In this document: one piece after another, positions 54,042 through 62,403 of the stretch | Position numbering within the stretch: the first letter of the stretch is position 1 | Layout of the letters: each line of letters begins with the position of its first letter | From: Aestuariibacter sp. A3R04 | GTDB lineage: Bacteria; Pseudomonadota; Gammaproteobacteria; Enterobacterales; Alteromonadaceae | Direction: 5' to 3' | Assembly: GCF_018860805.1 (NCBI RefSeq) | Contig: NZ_JAHKQR010000002.1 | Location: 248,001-312,000 of the forward strand | Length of the DNA stretch: 64,000 nt | Notes under the pieces: model-generated | What the model was told of the DNA's origin: nothing | What the model saw: only the letters and a program-made list of their open reading frames with translations | Database searches by the model: none | Position numbers and translations under genes: made by a program

Positions 54042-55925
54042 TTAATCGGCTTCCGCCCGAACCAGGCTGTTTAAATCATCCACCGTCAACTCGAGCGTTT
54101 CGCCATTAGTCCATGTAACTGTTACCAGGACGGGTTTATCGCAATCACCAATACCGAAATGCAGAACAGGGTTTGCACTTTGCGAATAGGCAGCCGAGGT
54201 TTGCCCGACCCGTTTAACCTGCGTGTAGTGACAAGCCGTGACTGACACACTGGCACCTAATGCTGGAACGCGATGTTCAGGCGAAGTCGGCACCGCGATT
54301 TGAACATAATCTCCACCGGCATGCGTATTCTTAAACAAATGCCATTGTCCCCGTTCGTTGCCCACCAGAAAATCCACCTTACCATCGAGGTTGTAGTCAA
54401 TGGGTTCAATACCTAAACCAAGCGCCCCGAGTTCAGGTGTAATAATACCGTGAAAGGATTGTTCAACGAACTGTTTGCCTTTTTGGTTAACATACACAAG
54501 CGCTTGATTTGGATGAATTAAATCACCCTGCTTTATTACCACCATGTCGCTGAACCCGTCATTATTAATATCGGCAATCGCCGACGACACCGTATTGTGT
54601 AAATAACTAAGGCCCAGCTTCTCTGTCACATCGACATATTTGCCGCCGCGATTTTCCAGTAAAATGTCTTTTGCCGCTTCCGGCAAAGGGGATGACGGAA
54701 AACTTTCAACACCGTGAATAACCCCGGTAGAAACAGAAAAAGTATTTATCGCGAACTGCCATTGTTGATTCCCAATGTAACCAATATAGGCCCCTTTTTT
54801 ATCAAGTGTATCGGGAAAGCCCAAAGCATCACTATTCACCAGCCGAACATCCCGTCCGATATGAGTTTCTCCCGGGAACGCATAGGGGTAGGAAGATTCG
54901 CCAATGAGTAAATCTTTAGATGGCCACTGACTTTGAAAATTGACTAATTCGATTACCGGTCCGGCTTTAAAAGGGGGAAATACGTAGGCTCCACGTTTCC
55001 AGTAGTACCCCAGCGTCTGTTCTTTCTGATCATAAAACGTTTGCCCGGCTTTAAGCTCTTTGGCACGGGTGACGAATAAGTCGTAATCACCATCGTTGTC
55101 GTAATCAATTTCATTGATGCTGGTAACATCTGTCAATGCAAAGGGGAATACCGAATGACTCACGGCGTCGTATTGAAAAGCTGCGGTAGCCTGAAATGCT
55201 TTCGTCTCGCCATTGCCGTATAACAGCAGATCTGGCAACCCGTCCTGATTTATGTCCGTGATGAGGGTTTTCTGGCCATCACCGAACACGGGTGGCAAAC
55301 GGCTATGCTCGGTAAACTGCCCATTTTGAGTATTTTCGAATATGTAGTTTTCACTTTGTCCCTGCATTTCCTTTGACGGAAAAGCAAAGTTGATCAAATC
55401 AAGCCATCCATTGCCATCGAGGTCAACAAGTTTCACAGTACGGCCCCGCATAAAAGGCAAAGGCGTATCAAATTCAGCCACATTTAATATGTCCCGCGTC
55501 GGTGTAACACGAAATAACTTTGTATTACGCGCATTGCTGCCTGAGCCACCACCTCGGGATATGACAATTTCCACATTGCCGTCTTTATCAAAATCGGCAG
55601 CTGTAATCCCGTGCATATCTCCCATAATGAGATCATAGGGCTTTTGAAACCGCCCTTTGTTGTTCCACAGGATTTTGACACTGAAGCCGTGATCATTAAG
55701 CAATAAATCGGGAAATCCATCCTGATCTAAATCAGCCACTGTCGCCACGTCCCACTTGCGCAGATCCTCGTTAGGCAGTGGCAAATCCCGGTCCACCGCT
55801 TCGAACATTGCGGACTGTGCTCCCTCGCTGACAGTTGTTTCGGCCGCTGTACATCCCATACTGATGGCCGTCAGCAGAACACTGGTAAAAAAGGTTATAT
55901 TTTTAAGAAATTTTGTTCTTTCCAT
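54042..55925 (-). CDS. FG-GAP/VCBS repeat lipoprotein with ASPIC/UnbV tail
   Basis: 627 residues. A lipoprotein signal (NITFFTSVLLTAISMGC) opens it. At least seven DxDxDG calcium-loop repeats of a beta-propeller follow: DLDQDGFPD, DFDKDGNVE, DLDGNGWLD, DINQDGLPD, DYDNDGDYD, DINNDGFSD and DYNLDGKVD. The last 80 residues (PALGASVSVTACHY...HFGIGDCDKPVLVTVTWTNGETLEL) fit the ASPIC/UnbV domain. Surface-exposed binding is likely; the ligand is unknown. A Zur-like box lies 69-85 bp upstream. Confidence 0.85.
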   Translation of the reverse strand: MERTKFLKNITFFTSVLLTAISMGCTAAETTVSEGAQSAMFEAVDRDLPLPNEDLRKWDVATVADLDQDGFPDLLLNDHGFSVKILWNNKGRFQKPYDLIMGDMHGITAADFDKDGNVEIVISRGGGSGSNARNTKLFRVTPTRDILNVAEFDTPLPFMRGRTVKLVDLDGNGWLDLINFAFPSKEMQGQSENYIFENTQNGQFTEHSRLPPVFGDGQKTLITDINQDGLPDLLLYGNGETKAFQATAAFQYDAVSHSVFPFALTDVTSINEIDYDNDGDYDLFVTRAKELKAGQTFYDQKEQTLGYYWKRGAYVFPPFKAGPVIELVNFQSQWPSKDLLIGESSYPYAFPGETHIGRDVRLVNSDALGFPDTLDKKGAYIGYIGNQQWQFAINTFSVSTGVIHGVESFPSSPLPEAAKDILLENRGGKYVDVTEKLGLSYLHNTVSSAIADINNDGFSDMVVIKQGDLIHPNQALVYVNQKGKQFVEQSFHGIITPELGALGLGIEPIDYNLDGKVDFLVGNERGQWHLFKNTHAGGDYVQIAVPTSPEHRVPALGASVSVTACHYTQVKRVGQTSAAYSQSANPVLHFGIGDCDKPVLVTVTWTNGETLELTVDDLNSLVRAEAD

Positions 55926-55993
55926 TGCGCTTTATTCACCTCAATTGACAAAAACATTACCCGAGCGGGTCATGACACCACAAAAAATATAAT

Positions 55994-56010
55994 ATGTTAT
56001 GATACATCAT
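55994..56010. promoter_or_regulatory. Zur-like box upstream of the FG-GAP lipoprotein gene
   Basis: ATGTTATGATACATCAT agrees with the Zur core ATGTTATA-N-TATAACAT at 13 of 16 specified positions. It lies about 70 bp before the start. The match is good but the gene family has no known zinc link. Confidence 0.5.
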
Positions 56011-56148
56011 ATGTTTATTTTTGTTAATAAATTCATGTCAACCGTGTTACTTATATGTGAATAGCCCAAAGTACATGTCTGACAATTTCGTTAACGCATG
56101 CTGCAGGCAGGGAAAAAAGCCAAGCTCAGACTGAAGGGTGTAAGGATG

Positions 56149-57174
56149 TTATATCCACACACATAGAACAAACCCGCAACTCAGCAGAAAAACAAACAAA
56201 GAGCCAGCCAAAACCAATGGTTTTACACCTACTTTCAATACCGGTGCCAGGTGCGTATGCAGCCCGAGTGCCGCCATTGCCATGGTAAGGAAAATATTAT
56301 CAGCGAATAGTAAAGTACTGACCACTTCAACGGGCAGCACCTGCATAGAATTAATCCCACACATCGCTATAAAAAATACGGCAAACCAAGGAATGTGTTT
56401 TCCCTTGTCTGGTGTGTATTGCTTATTGTCGTTGTCGCGGTTAACAAACAACGAGAGCATCACTAAAAACGGTGCCAGCATCATCACTCTTATCATTTTT
56501 TCTACCACTGCAATATCTGCGACATTAGCGTTTACCGCAGAGCCTGCTGCGACTACCTGAGCGACCTCGTGAATCGTGGCACCTGTGTATATGCCAAATG
56601 CATCTTCACTGAGTCCCATATGTGTATACAGAAGCGGATACACACACATACTCAACGTGCCAAACAGCACCACAGTTGTCACCGCCAGTGATACTTTGTG
56701 GGCCTGCCCTTTAATCACAGATTCGGTAGCCAAAATTGCCGCCGCCCCGCAAAATGCACTGCCAGCTCCAATTAGCACCGTAGTTTGCAGATCGAGTTTG
56801 AGTAGCTTTTTGCCCACAAACAACGCTAAGGACATGACACTCAACACAATAAACAGATCGATAAGCACGCCTTGCCAACCCAGTTGTCCAATTTGGGCGA
56901 ATGTAATACGCAAGCCAAACAGAATGACCCCCAGTTTTAACAAGTGACGCTTGGCGATGTTTACACCCCCGGAAAAGAAGTGTTCAGTGCGGTTCCAGAC
57001 GGTATTCCCCAACAAAGCCCCGGCAATAATGGCAATAGTCAAACTACTCAGTCCTATTTGTTCACACAACGGTGAACTGGCACACCACATGGAAAAACAG
57101 GTCAGCAATGCCACTAAAATAAGACCAGCAGGTACTGAGTGAAAAAAACGCGCAGAAACGGGAATAGTAACCAT
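56149..57174 (-). CDS. yeiH: YeiH-family putative sulfate exporter (UPF0324)
   Basis: 341 residues from the ATG at 57174, with about ten membrane segments. Typical blocks are GNTVWNRTEHFFSGGVNIAKRHLLKLGVILFGLRITFAQI, GAGSAFCGAAAILATESVIKGQAHKVSLAVTTVVLFGTLSMCVYPLLY and GATIHEVAQVVAAGSAVN. Family members are linked to sulfonate or sulfite/sulfate export. It is divergent from a LysR regulator with 95 bp between, the usual arrangement. Confidence 0.92.
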   Translation of the reverse strand: MVTIPVSARFFHSVPAGLILVALLTCFSMWCASSPLCEQIGLSSLTIAIIAGALLGNTVWNRTEHFFSGGVNIAKRHLLKLGVILFGLRITFAQIGQLGWQGVLIDLFIVLSVMSLALFVGKKLLKLDLQTTVLIGAGSAFCGAAAILATESVIKGQAHKVSLAVTTVVLFGTLSMCVYPLLYTHMGLSEDAFGIYTGATIHEVAQVVAAGSAVNANVADIAVVEKMIRVMMLAPFLVMLSLFVNRDNDNKQYTPDKGKHIPWFAVFFIAMCGINSMQVLPVEVVSTLLFADNIFLTMAMAALGLHTHLAPVLKVGVKPLVLAGSLFVFLLSCGFVLCVWI

Positions 57175-57244
57175 AGTCGAAGACGCCAGTGTAATAACTT
57201 GACAAAAGAGTACGAATCCATGAATCATAACTCAAATATTATTA

Positions 57245-57254
57245 AATCATGATT
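57245..57254. promoter_or_regulatory. Short palindrome in the yeiH/lysR intergenic region
   Basis: AATCATGATT lies in the middle of the divergent region, 15 bp before the LysR start, and could be the core of a LysR (T-N11-A type) binding site. Confidence 0.35.
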
Positions 57255-57269
57255 AGATAACTATTACTT

Positions 57270-58142
57270 ATGAATTTAAATATCAGCGCACTTCGCATTT
57301 TTTATTCTGTTGCTATGGAGGGCAGTTTCACCCGTGCAGCAACTACACTGTGTATCAGTCAACCGGGAGTTTCCAAAGGCATCAAGGAATTAGAACAGCA
57401 AATTGGTCTATGCTTAATCGAACGCTCAGCCAGAAGCCGAACGCTGCGCCTAACCGCCGCCGGTGAATCTCTATTTGCTCACGCCAGAAGTATTTTTGCT
57501 ATTGAAAAATCGGCGATCACTGAAATGCAGGCGCTCGTTGATATTACCGCGGGTTCTTTGACAATAGGGGCCAGTACTACCGTAGCGGGATATTGGTTAG
57601 CTCCTTACATAGCCGAATTTAAAAAACAACATGCCGGCATCAGCATAGACGTAATCGTCGGAAATACCGCTCACATAGAGCAAAAGTTACTGGACGCAGC
57701 CATCGATATTGCGTTGGTGGAAGGGCAACCCAACCAACCCAGTATCAAGGCTTCGCCGTGGAAGAAAGACGCCATGAGTTTGTGGACAGCGCCAGGACAA
57801 ACGTTTGACCCCAATCAATGTACCTGGCTGTTACGAGAAGCAGGCTCGGGCACCAGAGACGTGGCTACATCACTGATTGTGAAAAACAACTGGAAAATAA
57901 AGGAAGAGATTTGCATTGGTAGCAATGAAGCTATTGCTCGGGCTGTGGCGTCGGGACTGGGCGTGGCTTTTTTACCCGATGTCGTGTGTCAGGAACTTTA
58001 TGAACTAAAACGTTTGATCAGGATAGACATGCGAACTGCTCTTCATCGCAACTTATATGAACTCACATTAGAAAAAAGGCCACTCGCGCCAGGCGCAAGG
58101 GCCTTTTCAAACTTACTCAATAGTCGTGCAGAAATCTTATAA
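57270..58142 (+). CDS. LysR-family regulator, probable controller of yeiH
   Basis: 290 residues. N-terminal helix-turn-helix: NISALRIFYSVAMEGSFTRAATTLCISQPGVSKGIKELEQQIGLCLIERSARSRTLRLTAAGE. The C-terminal effector-binding domain follows (LTIGASTTVAGYWLAPYIAEFKKQHAGISIDVIVGN). It resembles YeiE/CysB-like partners of YeiH exporters. Divergent from yeiH, consistent with direct control. Effector unknown. Confidence 0.9.
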   Translation: MNLNISALRIFYSVAMEGSFTRAATTLCISQPGVSKGIKELEQQIGLCLIERSARSRTLRLTAAGESLFAHARSIFAIEKSAITEMQALVDITAGSLTIGASTTVAGYWLAPYIAEFKKQHAGISIDVIVGNTAHIEQKLLDAAIDIALVEGQPNQPSIKASPWKKDAMSLWTAPGQTFDPNQCTWLLREAGSGTRDVATSLIVKNNWKIKEEICIGSNEAIARAVASGLGVAFLPDVVCQELYELKRLIRIDMRTALHRNLYELTLEKRPLAPGARAFSNLLNSRAEIL

Positions 58143-58263
58143 CCTATTTGCTAGTGAGGTTGATTTTGCCCTGATACGCGAAGGCTATAATTACATCCGA
58201 TCAGAGCTAAGGTATTATGAAGAAGTCTGATGTGATAAATTGTTATCGGGCTGGAATAAAGGA

Positions 58264-60426
58264 ATGAAATTGTTGTTACGCTTATCTATCTTTTTGTTTT
58301 TAATTTACTTTGCGACTGATTTTGCCTTTGCTGCCGAATCGGATAAATGCGTAAACTGTCATCGTCAGGAAGTGGCTGATTGGGCTGTGTCTGACCACGG
58401 AAAAGCCATGTTACTCCCTTCTGACGATACCGTAGTGGGAGACTTTAACCAAGCGCATGCCTCTCACTTTTCCCAGCAAGCCACATTTTTTAAGAAAGGT
58501 AATAAGTTTCTCATATCATTTACCGAAGGTAATAAAACGACGGAATACGAGGTCAGTTACACCTTCGGTCACTACCCGTTGCAGCAATACCTCATTGCCA
58601 CAAAAGACGGCAAATATCAGGTATTCCCCTTTTCATGGGACAGTCGCCCTGCCAAAGAAGGAGGGCAACGCTGGTTTCCCAACTATCCCGAAGAAGATAT
58701 TGCCAGTAATGATCGACTCCACTGGTTGCAACCCATGCAAAATTGGAACGGCATGTGTGCAGACTGTCACTCATCAGGCCTCAAACGACAATTCGATATC
58801 GACAAAGAAACATTCAACACAACCTATGACGACATTAACGTCTCATGTGCATCCTGCCACGGCGATATGACCGCGCACGCAGACAACCCTTCCGCTGAAA
58901 ACCACAGCGGGCAGATTGCATTGTCGTTAAAAGAACAAAAAGCGTTGGGTCAATGGTTGCTTAGTCCCAAAGATAAAATAGCCCATTGGGAAGGTGAACC
59001 CAGAAACAATAAGTTTATGGATACCTGTTACGGCTGTCACTCTCTGCGCTCACCATTAACAGACGGCATTGACCCTTCAAAGCCGTATCTGGATCAATTT
59101 ACGCCGTCTTTGCTTACGCCACCGCTATACCACGCCAATGGCCACATAAAAGAAGAGGTGTATGTGTATGGCTCTTTCCAGCAAAGCAAAATGTTCGAAG
59201 CGGGCGTAAATTGTGTAGATTGTCACAACCCACATACTATGAAAATAAAAGTGGAAGGTAATGGCCTTTGCTTGCAGTGTCATTCTGCTGAAGCCTACCA
59301 ACAGGAGACACACACACACCATCCACTCGACAGCACTGGTAGCGAGTGCGTGAGTTGTCACATGCCGCAAACCACATACATGAGTGTAGATGCCCGCCGA
59401 GATCACAGCTTTAGCATACCTAATCCCGCAGTATCAGCCTCAACGGGCGCACCTAATGCCTGTCTAAATTGCCATGAAGAACAATCTAATGACTGGTCGC
59501 AAACCCATATTACTACGTGGTTTAAAGACAGCACTAGCTTTACCACATCAGAGTCACAATACGTCGCCATTATGCACGGACGTGTGACAGACAAAAACGC
59601 AATGCTGAAACTAGCCAGTGATACATCGCTGCCCATTATCAAGCGCGCGACACTGCTTGCCATGCTGCCACGTACCGTGAGCGCATTGAACAATCGTGAG
59701 TTAGCAAACTTCCTCGTTCATGATGCACCACTCATTCGCCTAGCCGCTGCGCAGGCCGCAGTGCTATTGCCAGACTCGGAAAGACCAAAATCACTCACGC
59801 CGTTATTGTCTGATCCATATCGTGCGGTACGCGTTGCTGCGGTCAATCAACTTGTCGGTAGTGGCCTGAAAACGGCTGACTATCACCGGGCATTAAGCGA
59901 ACTGTTTGCAGCAAACGATGCGAACAGCTGGCGTGGCGAAGGTAATCTGAACCAGAGCCTGGCGGCGTTTGCTAATGGTGATGTAACCACCGCCGAACAG
60001 CGCCTGCAAACGGGTATTTCCGTCGATCCATACTTCGAAGCAAATTATGTAAACCTGGCGGAGCTTTATCGCGCACGGGGAGAAACAGAAAAAGAAGAGG
60101 CGCTACTGAAACGAGCACTTGATGCTATTCCCAACAGTGATATTTTACATTACAGCATGGGCATGTATTTGGTGCGCAACCAGGAGAAAGTCAGCGCCGT
60201 ACAGCATTTCAAACAAGCAAGTCGCCTGGCGCCAGCCAACCCCAGAAACTGGTACATATACGCACTTGGTTTGGACAGCATAGGAAAAACCAAAGAAGCC
60301 ATTGCAATACTTAAGCGGGTAGTGACAAAACAAGCCGATCCCTCACTGATTCAGTTAGGTTCGAGTCTGGCGCAAAAACAGGGCGACACGACGTCGCTAC
60401 ACTATTTTATGCGCTTCAGGCGGTAG
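58264..60426 (+). CDS. Octaheme c-type cytochrome with C-terminal TPR repeats
   Basis: 720 residues from the ATG at 58264 with a signal peptide (LLLRLSIFLFLIYFATDFAFA), so periplasmic. Eight CxxCH heme sites are present: CVNCH, CADCH, CASCH, CYGCH, CVDCH, CLQCH, CVSCH and CLNCH, between about residues 30 and 420. The C-terminal 170 residues hold tetratricopeptide-type repeats (PYFEANYVNLAELYRARGETEKEEALLKRAL and onward) for protein binding. It belongs to the cytochrome c-554/multiheme group. The electron partner and substrate are not known. An in-frame TTG at 58240 is rejected. Confidence 0.88.
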   Translation: MKLLLRLSIFLFLIYFATDFAFAAESDKCVNCHRQEVADWAVSDHGKAMLLPSDDTVVGDFNQAHASHFSQQATFFKKGNKFLISFTEGNKTTEYEVSYTFGHYPLQQYLIATKDGKYQVFPFSWDSRPAKEGGQRWFPNYPEEDIASNDRLHWLQPMQNWNGMCADCHSSGLKRQFDIDKETFNTTYDDINVSCASCHGDMTAHADNPSAENHSGQIALSLKEQKALGQWLLSPKDKIAHWEGEPRNNKFMDTCYGCHSLRSPLTDGIDPSKPYLDQFTPSLLTPPLYHANGHIKEEVYVYGSFQQSKMFEAGVNCVDCHNPHTMKIKVEGNGLCLQCHSAEAYQQETHTHHPLDSTGSECVSCHMPQTTYMSVDARRDHSFSIPNPAVSASTGAPNACLNCHEEQSNDWSQTHITTWFKDSTSFTTSESQYVAIMHGRVTDKNAMLKLASDTSLPIIKRATLLAMLPRTVSALNNRELANFLVHDAPLIRLAAAQAAVLLPDSERPKSLTPLLSDPYRAVRVAAVNQLVGSGLKTADYHRALSELFAANDANSWRGEGNLNQSLAAFANGDVTTAEQRLQTGISVDPYFEANYVNLAELYRARGETEKEEALLKRALDAIPNSDILHYSMGMYLVRNQEKVSAVQHFKQASRLAPANPRNWYIYALGLDSIGKTKEAIAILKRVVTKQADPSLIQLGSSLAQKQGDTTSLHYFMRFRR

Positions 60427-60494
60427 ATGCGAAACGCTTGACTTACGTTAAATACCTGCCTCCGCTTGCCCGTTTACTGTGAAAAGTCAGGTAC

Positions 60495-60523
60495 AAAAAA
60501 AGGGCTCATCCTATGAGCCCTTT
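60495..60523 (-). terminator. Intrinsic terminator after the Ig-like lipoprotein gene
   Basis: 11-bp stem AAAGGGCTCAT / ATGAGCCCTTT with a CCT loop. On the minus strand it continues into a T-run. It also lies just past the end of the convergent octaheme cytochrome gene and may act for both. Confidence 0.88.
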
Positions 60524-60544
60524 GAGACAAATTTTTCCAGTAAT

Positions 60545-62338
60545 TTACTCGCCAACAGGCACCACACTGTAATCGTCAATAAGCAGGCTTTCTCCTGCGG
60601 GTAAGCCATAGATTTCCCACAGTGTAAAAACATCGGTAACCTGGTTCCACGTATCAGGAACCGACCACGCCCGTTCACCGGTTTCATCGTTAACAAATTC
60701 AATATACTGCCAGTCCGTAGAGGCGTCGAGTTCAGCTGAAAATGTCGTTCCGCCCCCAGGAGTAATCCGCCCGCTGTAGCCAGCAGCACCGTCGGGGATC
60801 CCTTCGTAGACCCATGGCACTATGGTATGCGTTAGTGTAACGGGCTCCGCTGGCACTGAATTGAGTTTTACCCACACCGCGTACTGATAGGTTTTGCCAA
60901 CCGACGCTAACCCCTGTCCATAGGTTGCACTGTACCAGTTGCGTTGCTTATTCCATACCTCTTGGGCAACCCGGGAATACGGAACGCCTTCTTCCGTCAA
61001 TACAGTACCCGCTGTTACTTCAACGGCGCTACCTGAACCAGATACACTGGTACCAGTAGCGACTGCAGTGGCATTGCCTTTGTAGGGAGCCCCCGCACCA
61101 TCAAGGTTAAAATCGGTATTAAAACCTGCCGCATGAGCCGATTCACCTGGCGAGCACATTGCATTCGCTACGGTAGTAAGGTCAATACGCTTGCCCGCCA
61201 CATCGGTCAATGGGGTAGCGCCGGTATCGCCGCTCGCCAACGATACCTGTACCGTGGTCAATGCCCCCACCTCGGATGGCATCTGAAACACACCAGTGGC
61301 ACCAAATCCATCCGCTTCACTGCGAATAAACGGCATATCGACATCGTTGGAAGACGTCCAGTCATAGGTATAACTACCATTTAACGTATGATTTACCACC
61401 ACTGGTTCAACACGAACCCCTGCGGCAACACAAGCCGGAACCGCTTTAGTTCCCAATGATGCACCCAAATTGTCTTTGTCATCGTTACTCACAACCAAAC
61501 TAAATGCAGCTGTAACCGTGATCATAGCGGTAGCTTTCGCTTCGGGATTATCAACACTGGCCGCAGTAAACGTCGTTTGCCCGGTGGAGAGCGCAGAAAT
61601 CACACCGTCTTCGTTGATTGTCGCTATAGACGGATCTGCCACCGTGTAAACCAATGAATTATCACAGGCAAAAGCGGGCATCGTTGAAGCAACAACCTGA
61701 GCTTGTCCACCAGCTGGTATTTCAATGTCAGACGCCACAACTTCAGCTACCGGATCGTCCTTGGCATTCACAGTTATAGAAATGGTACGTCCTGGTGCGT
61801 CTACGCCTGGTGCATAGTCGTAACCATGGTCAATCGCATAGCTAACAAGAAAGGTTGCAGATTGAGGAAAGTCTCTGTTCCCATCCCCGATAACATTTCC
61901 ATCAGCGTCCTCTGCGCCAATATTGTCTGTGCTATCACACTGCCGCAAGCTATTGGAAAACGCATCTGTATCGACCAGTAGGGCTCGTCCGTCGTCTGAT
62001 AGCCGAAAAGGCGAAATGGTTTGGTTCGCAACGGTATTTGAGGGGGCTTGTGGGGTAACGAAATTATTCTGCGCGACAATCTCCATTTGACCGATGTTAA
62101 TCACGCCGTCGTAGCTTACTGCTGCCTCTCCCCCAATAGTAACGCCAGAGAGCAAATCGACGCGCTGTACACCGCTTTCCTCATCAAAGGTTGCCGCTAC
62201 AGGATCATTAGCGATAATGAGTTTGTCGGAAGAATTAAAGTTGGGATCATACCCATCGTCACTGCCTCCACCACACGCGGTTAATAACACACACACTGAA
62301 GCCAAAGACAATGTATTTACCAGTAAGTTGTATTTCAT
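60545..62338 (-). CDS. Ig-like repeat lipoprotein with carbohydrate-binding-like C-terminus
   Basis: 597 residues from the ATG at 62338 (GGAG upstream). Lipoprotein signal (LLVNTLSLASVCVLLTAC). A bacterial Ig-like group 2 domain lies at about 195-270 (EIPAGGQAQVVASTMPAFACDNSLVYTVADPSIATINEDGVISALSTGQTTFTAAS). The last about 150 residues (WYSATYGQGLASVGKTYQYAVWVKLNSVPAEPVTL...DDYSVVPV) look like a CBM-type beta-sandwich. It follows the TonB receptor by 65 bases and ends with the operon terminator. Perhaps a surface partner of that receptor. Confidence 0.72.
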   Translation of the reverse strand: MKYNLLVNTLSLASVCVLLTACGGGSDDGYDPNFNSSDKLIIANDPVAATFDEESGVQRVDLLSGVTIGGEAAVSYDGVINIGQMEIVAQNNFVTPQAPSNTVANQTISPFRLSDDGRALLVDTDAFSNSLRQCDSTDNIGAEDADGNVIGDGNRDFPQSATFLVSYAIDHGYDYAPGVDAPGRTISITVNAKDDPVAEVVASDIEIPAGGQAQVVASTMPAFACDNSLVYTVADPSIATINEDGVISALSTGQTTFTAASVDNPEAKATAMITVTAAFSLVVSNDDKDNLGASLGTKAVPACVAAGVRVEPVVVNHTLNGSYTYDWTSSNDVDMPFIRSEADGFGATGVFQMPSEVGALTTVQVSLASGDTGATPLTDVAGKRIDLTTVANAMCSPGESAHAAGFNTDFNLDGAGAPYKGNATAVATGTSVSGSGSAVEVTAGTVLTEEGVPYSRVAQEVWNKQRNWYSATYGQGLASVGKTYQYAVWVKLNSVPAEPVTLTHTIVPWVYEGIPDGAAGYSGRITPGGGTTFSAELDASTDWQYIEFVNDETGERAWSVPDTWNQVTDVFTLWEIYGLPAGESLLIDDYSVVPVGE

Positions 62339-62403
62339 CTTACTTCTCCAAATTTTTTGTGGCGACAGCATTTACCGGGCTGTCGCCTGAAAACCAATAA
62401 ACG

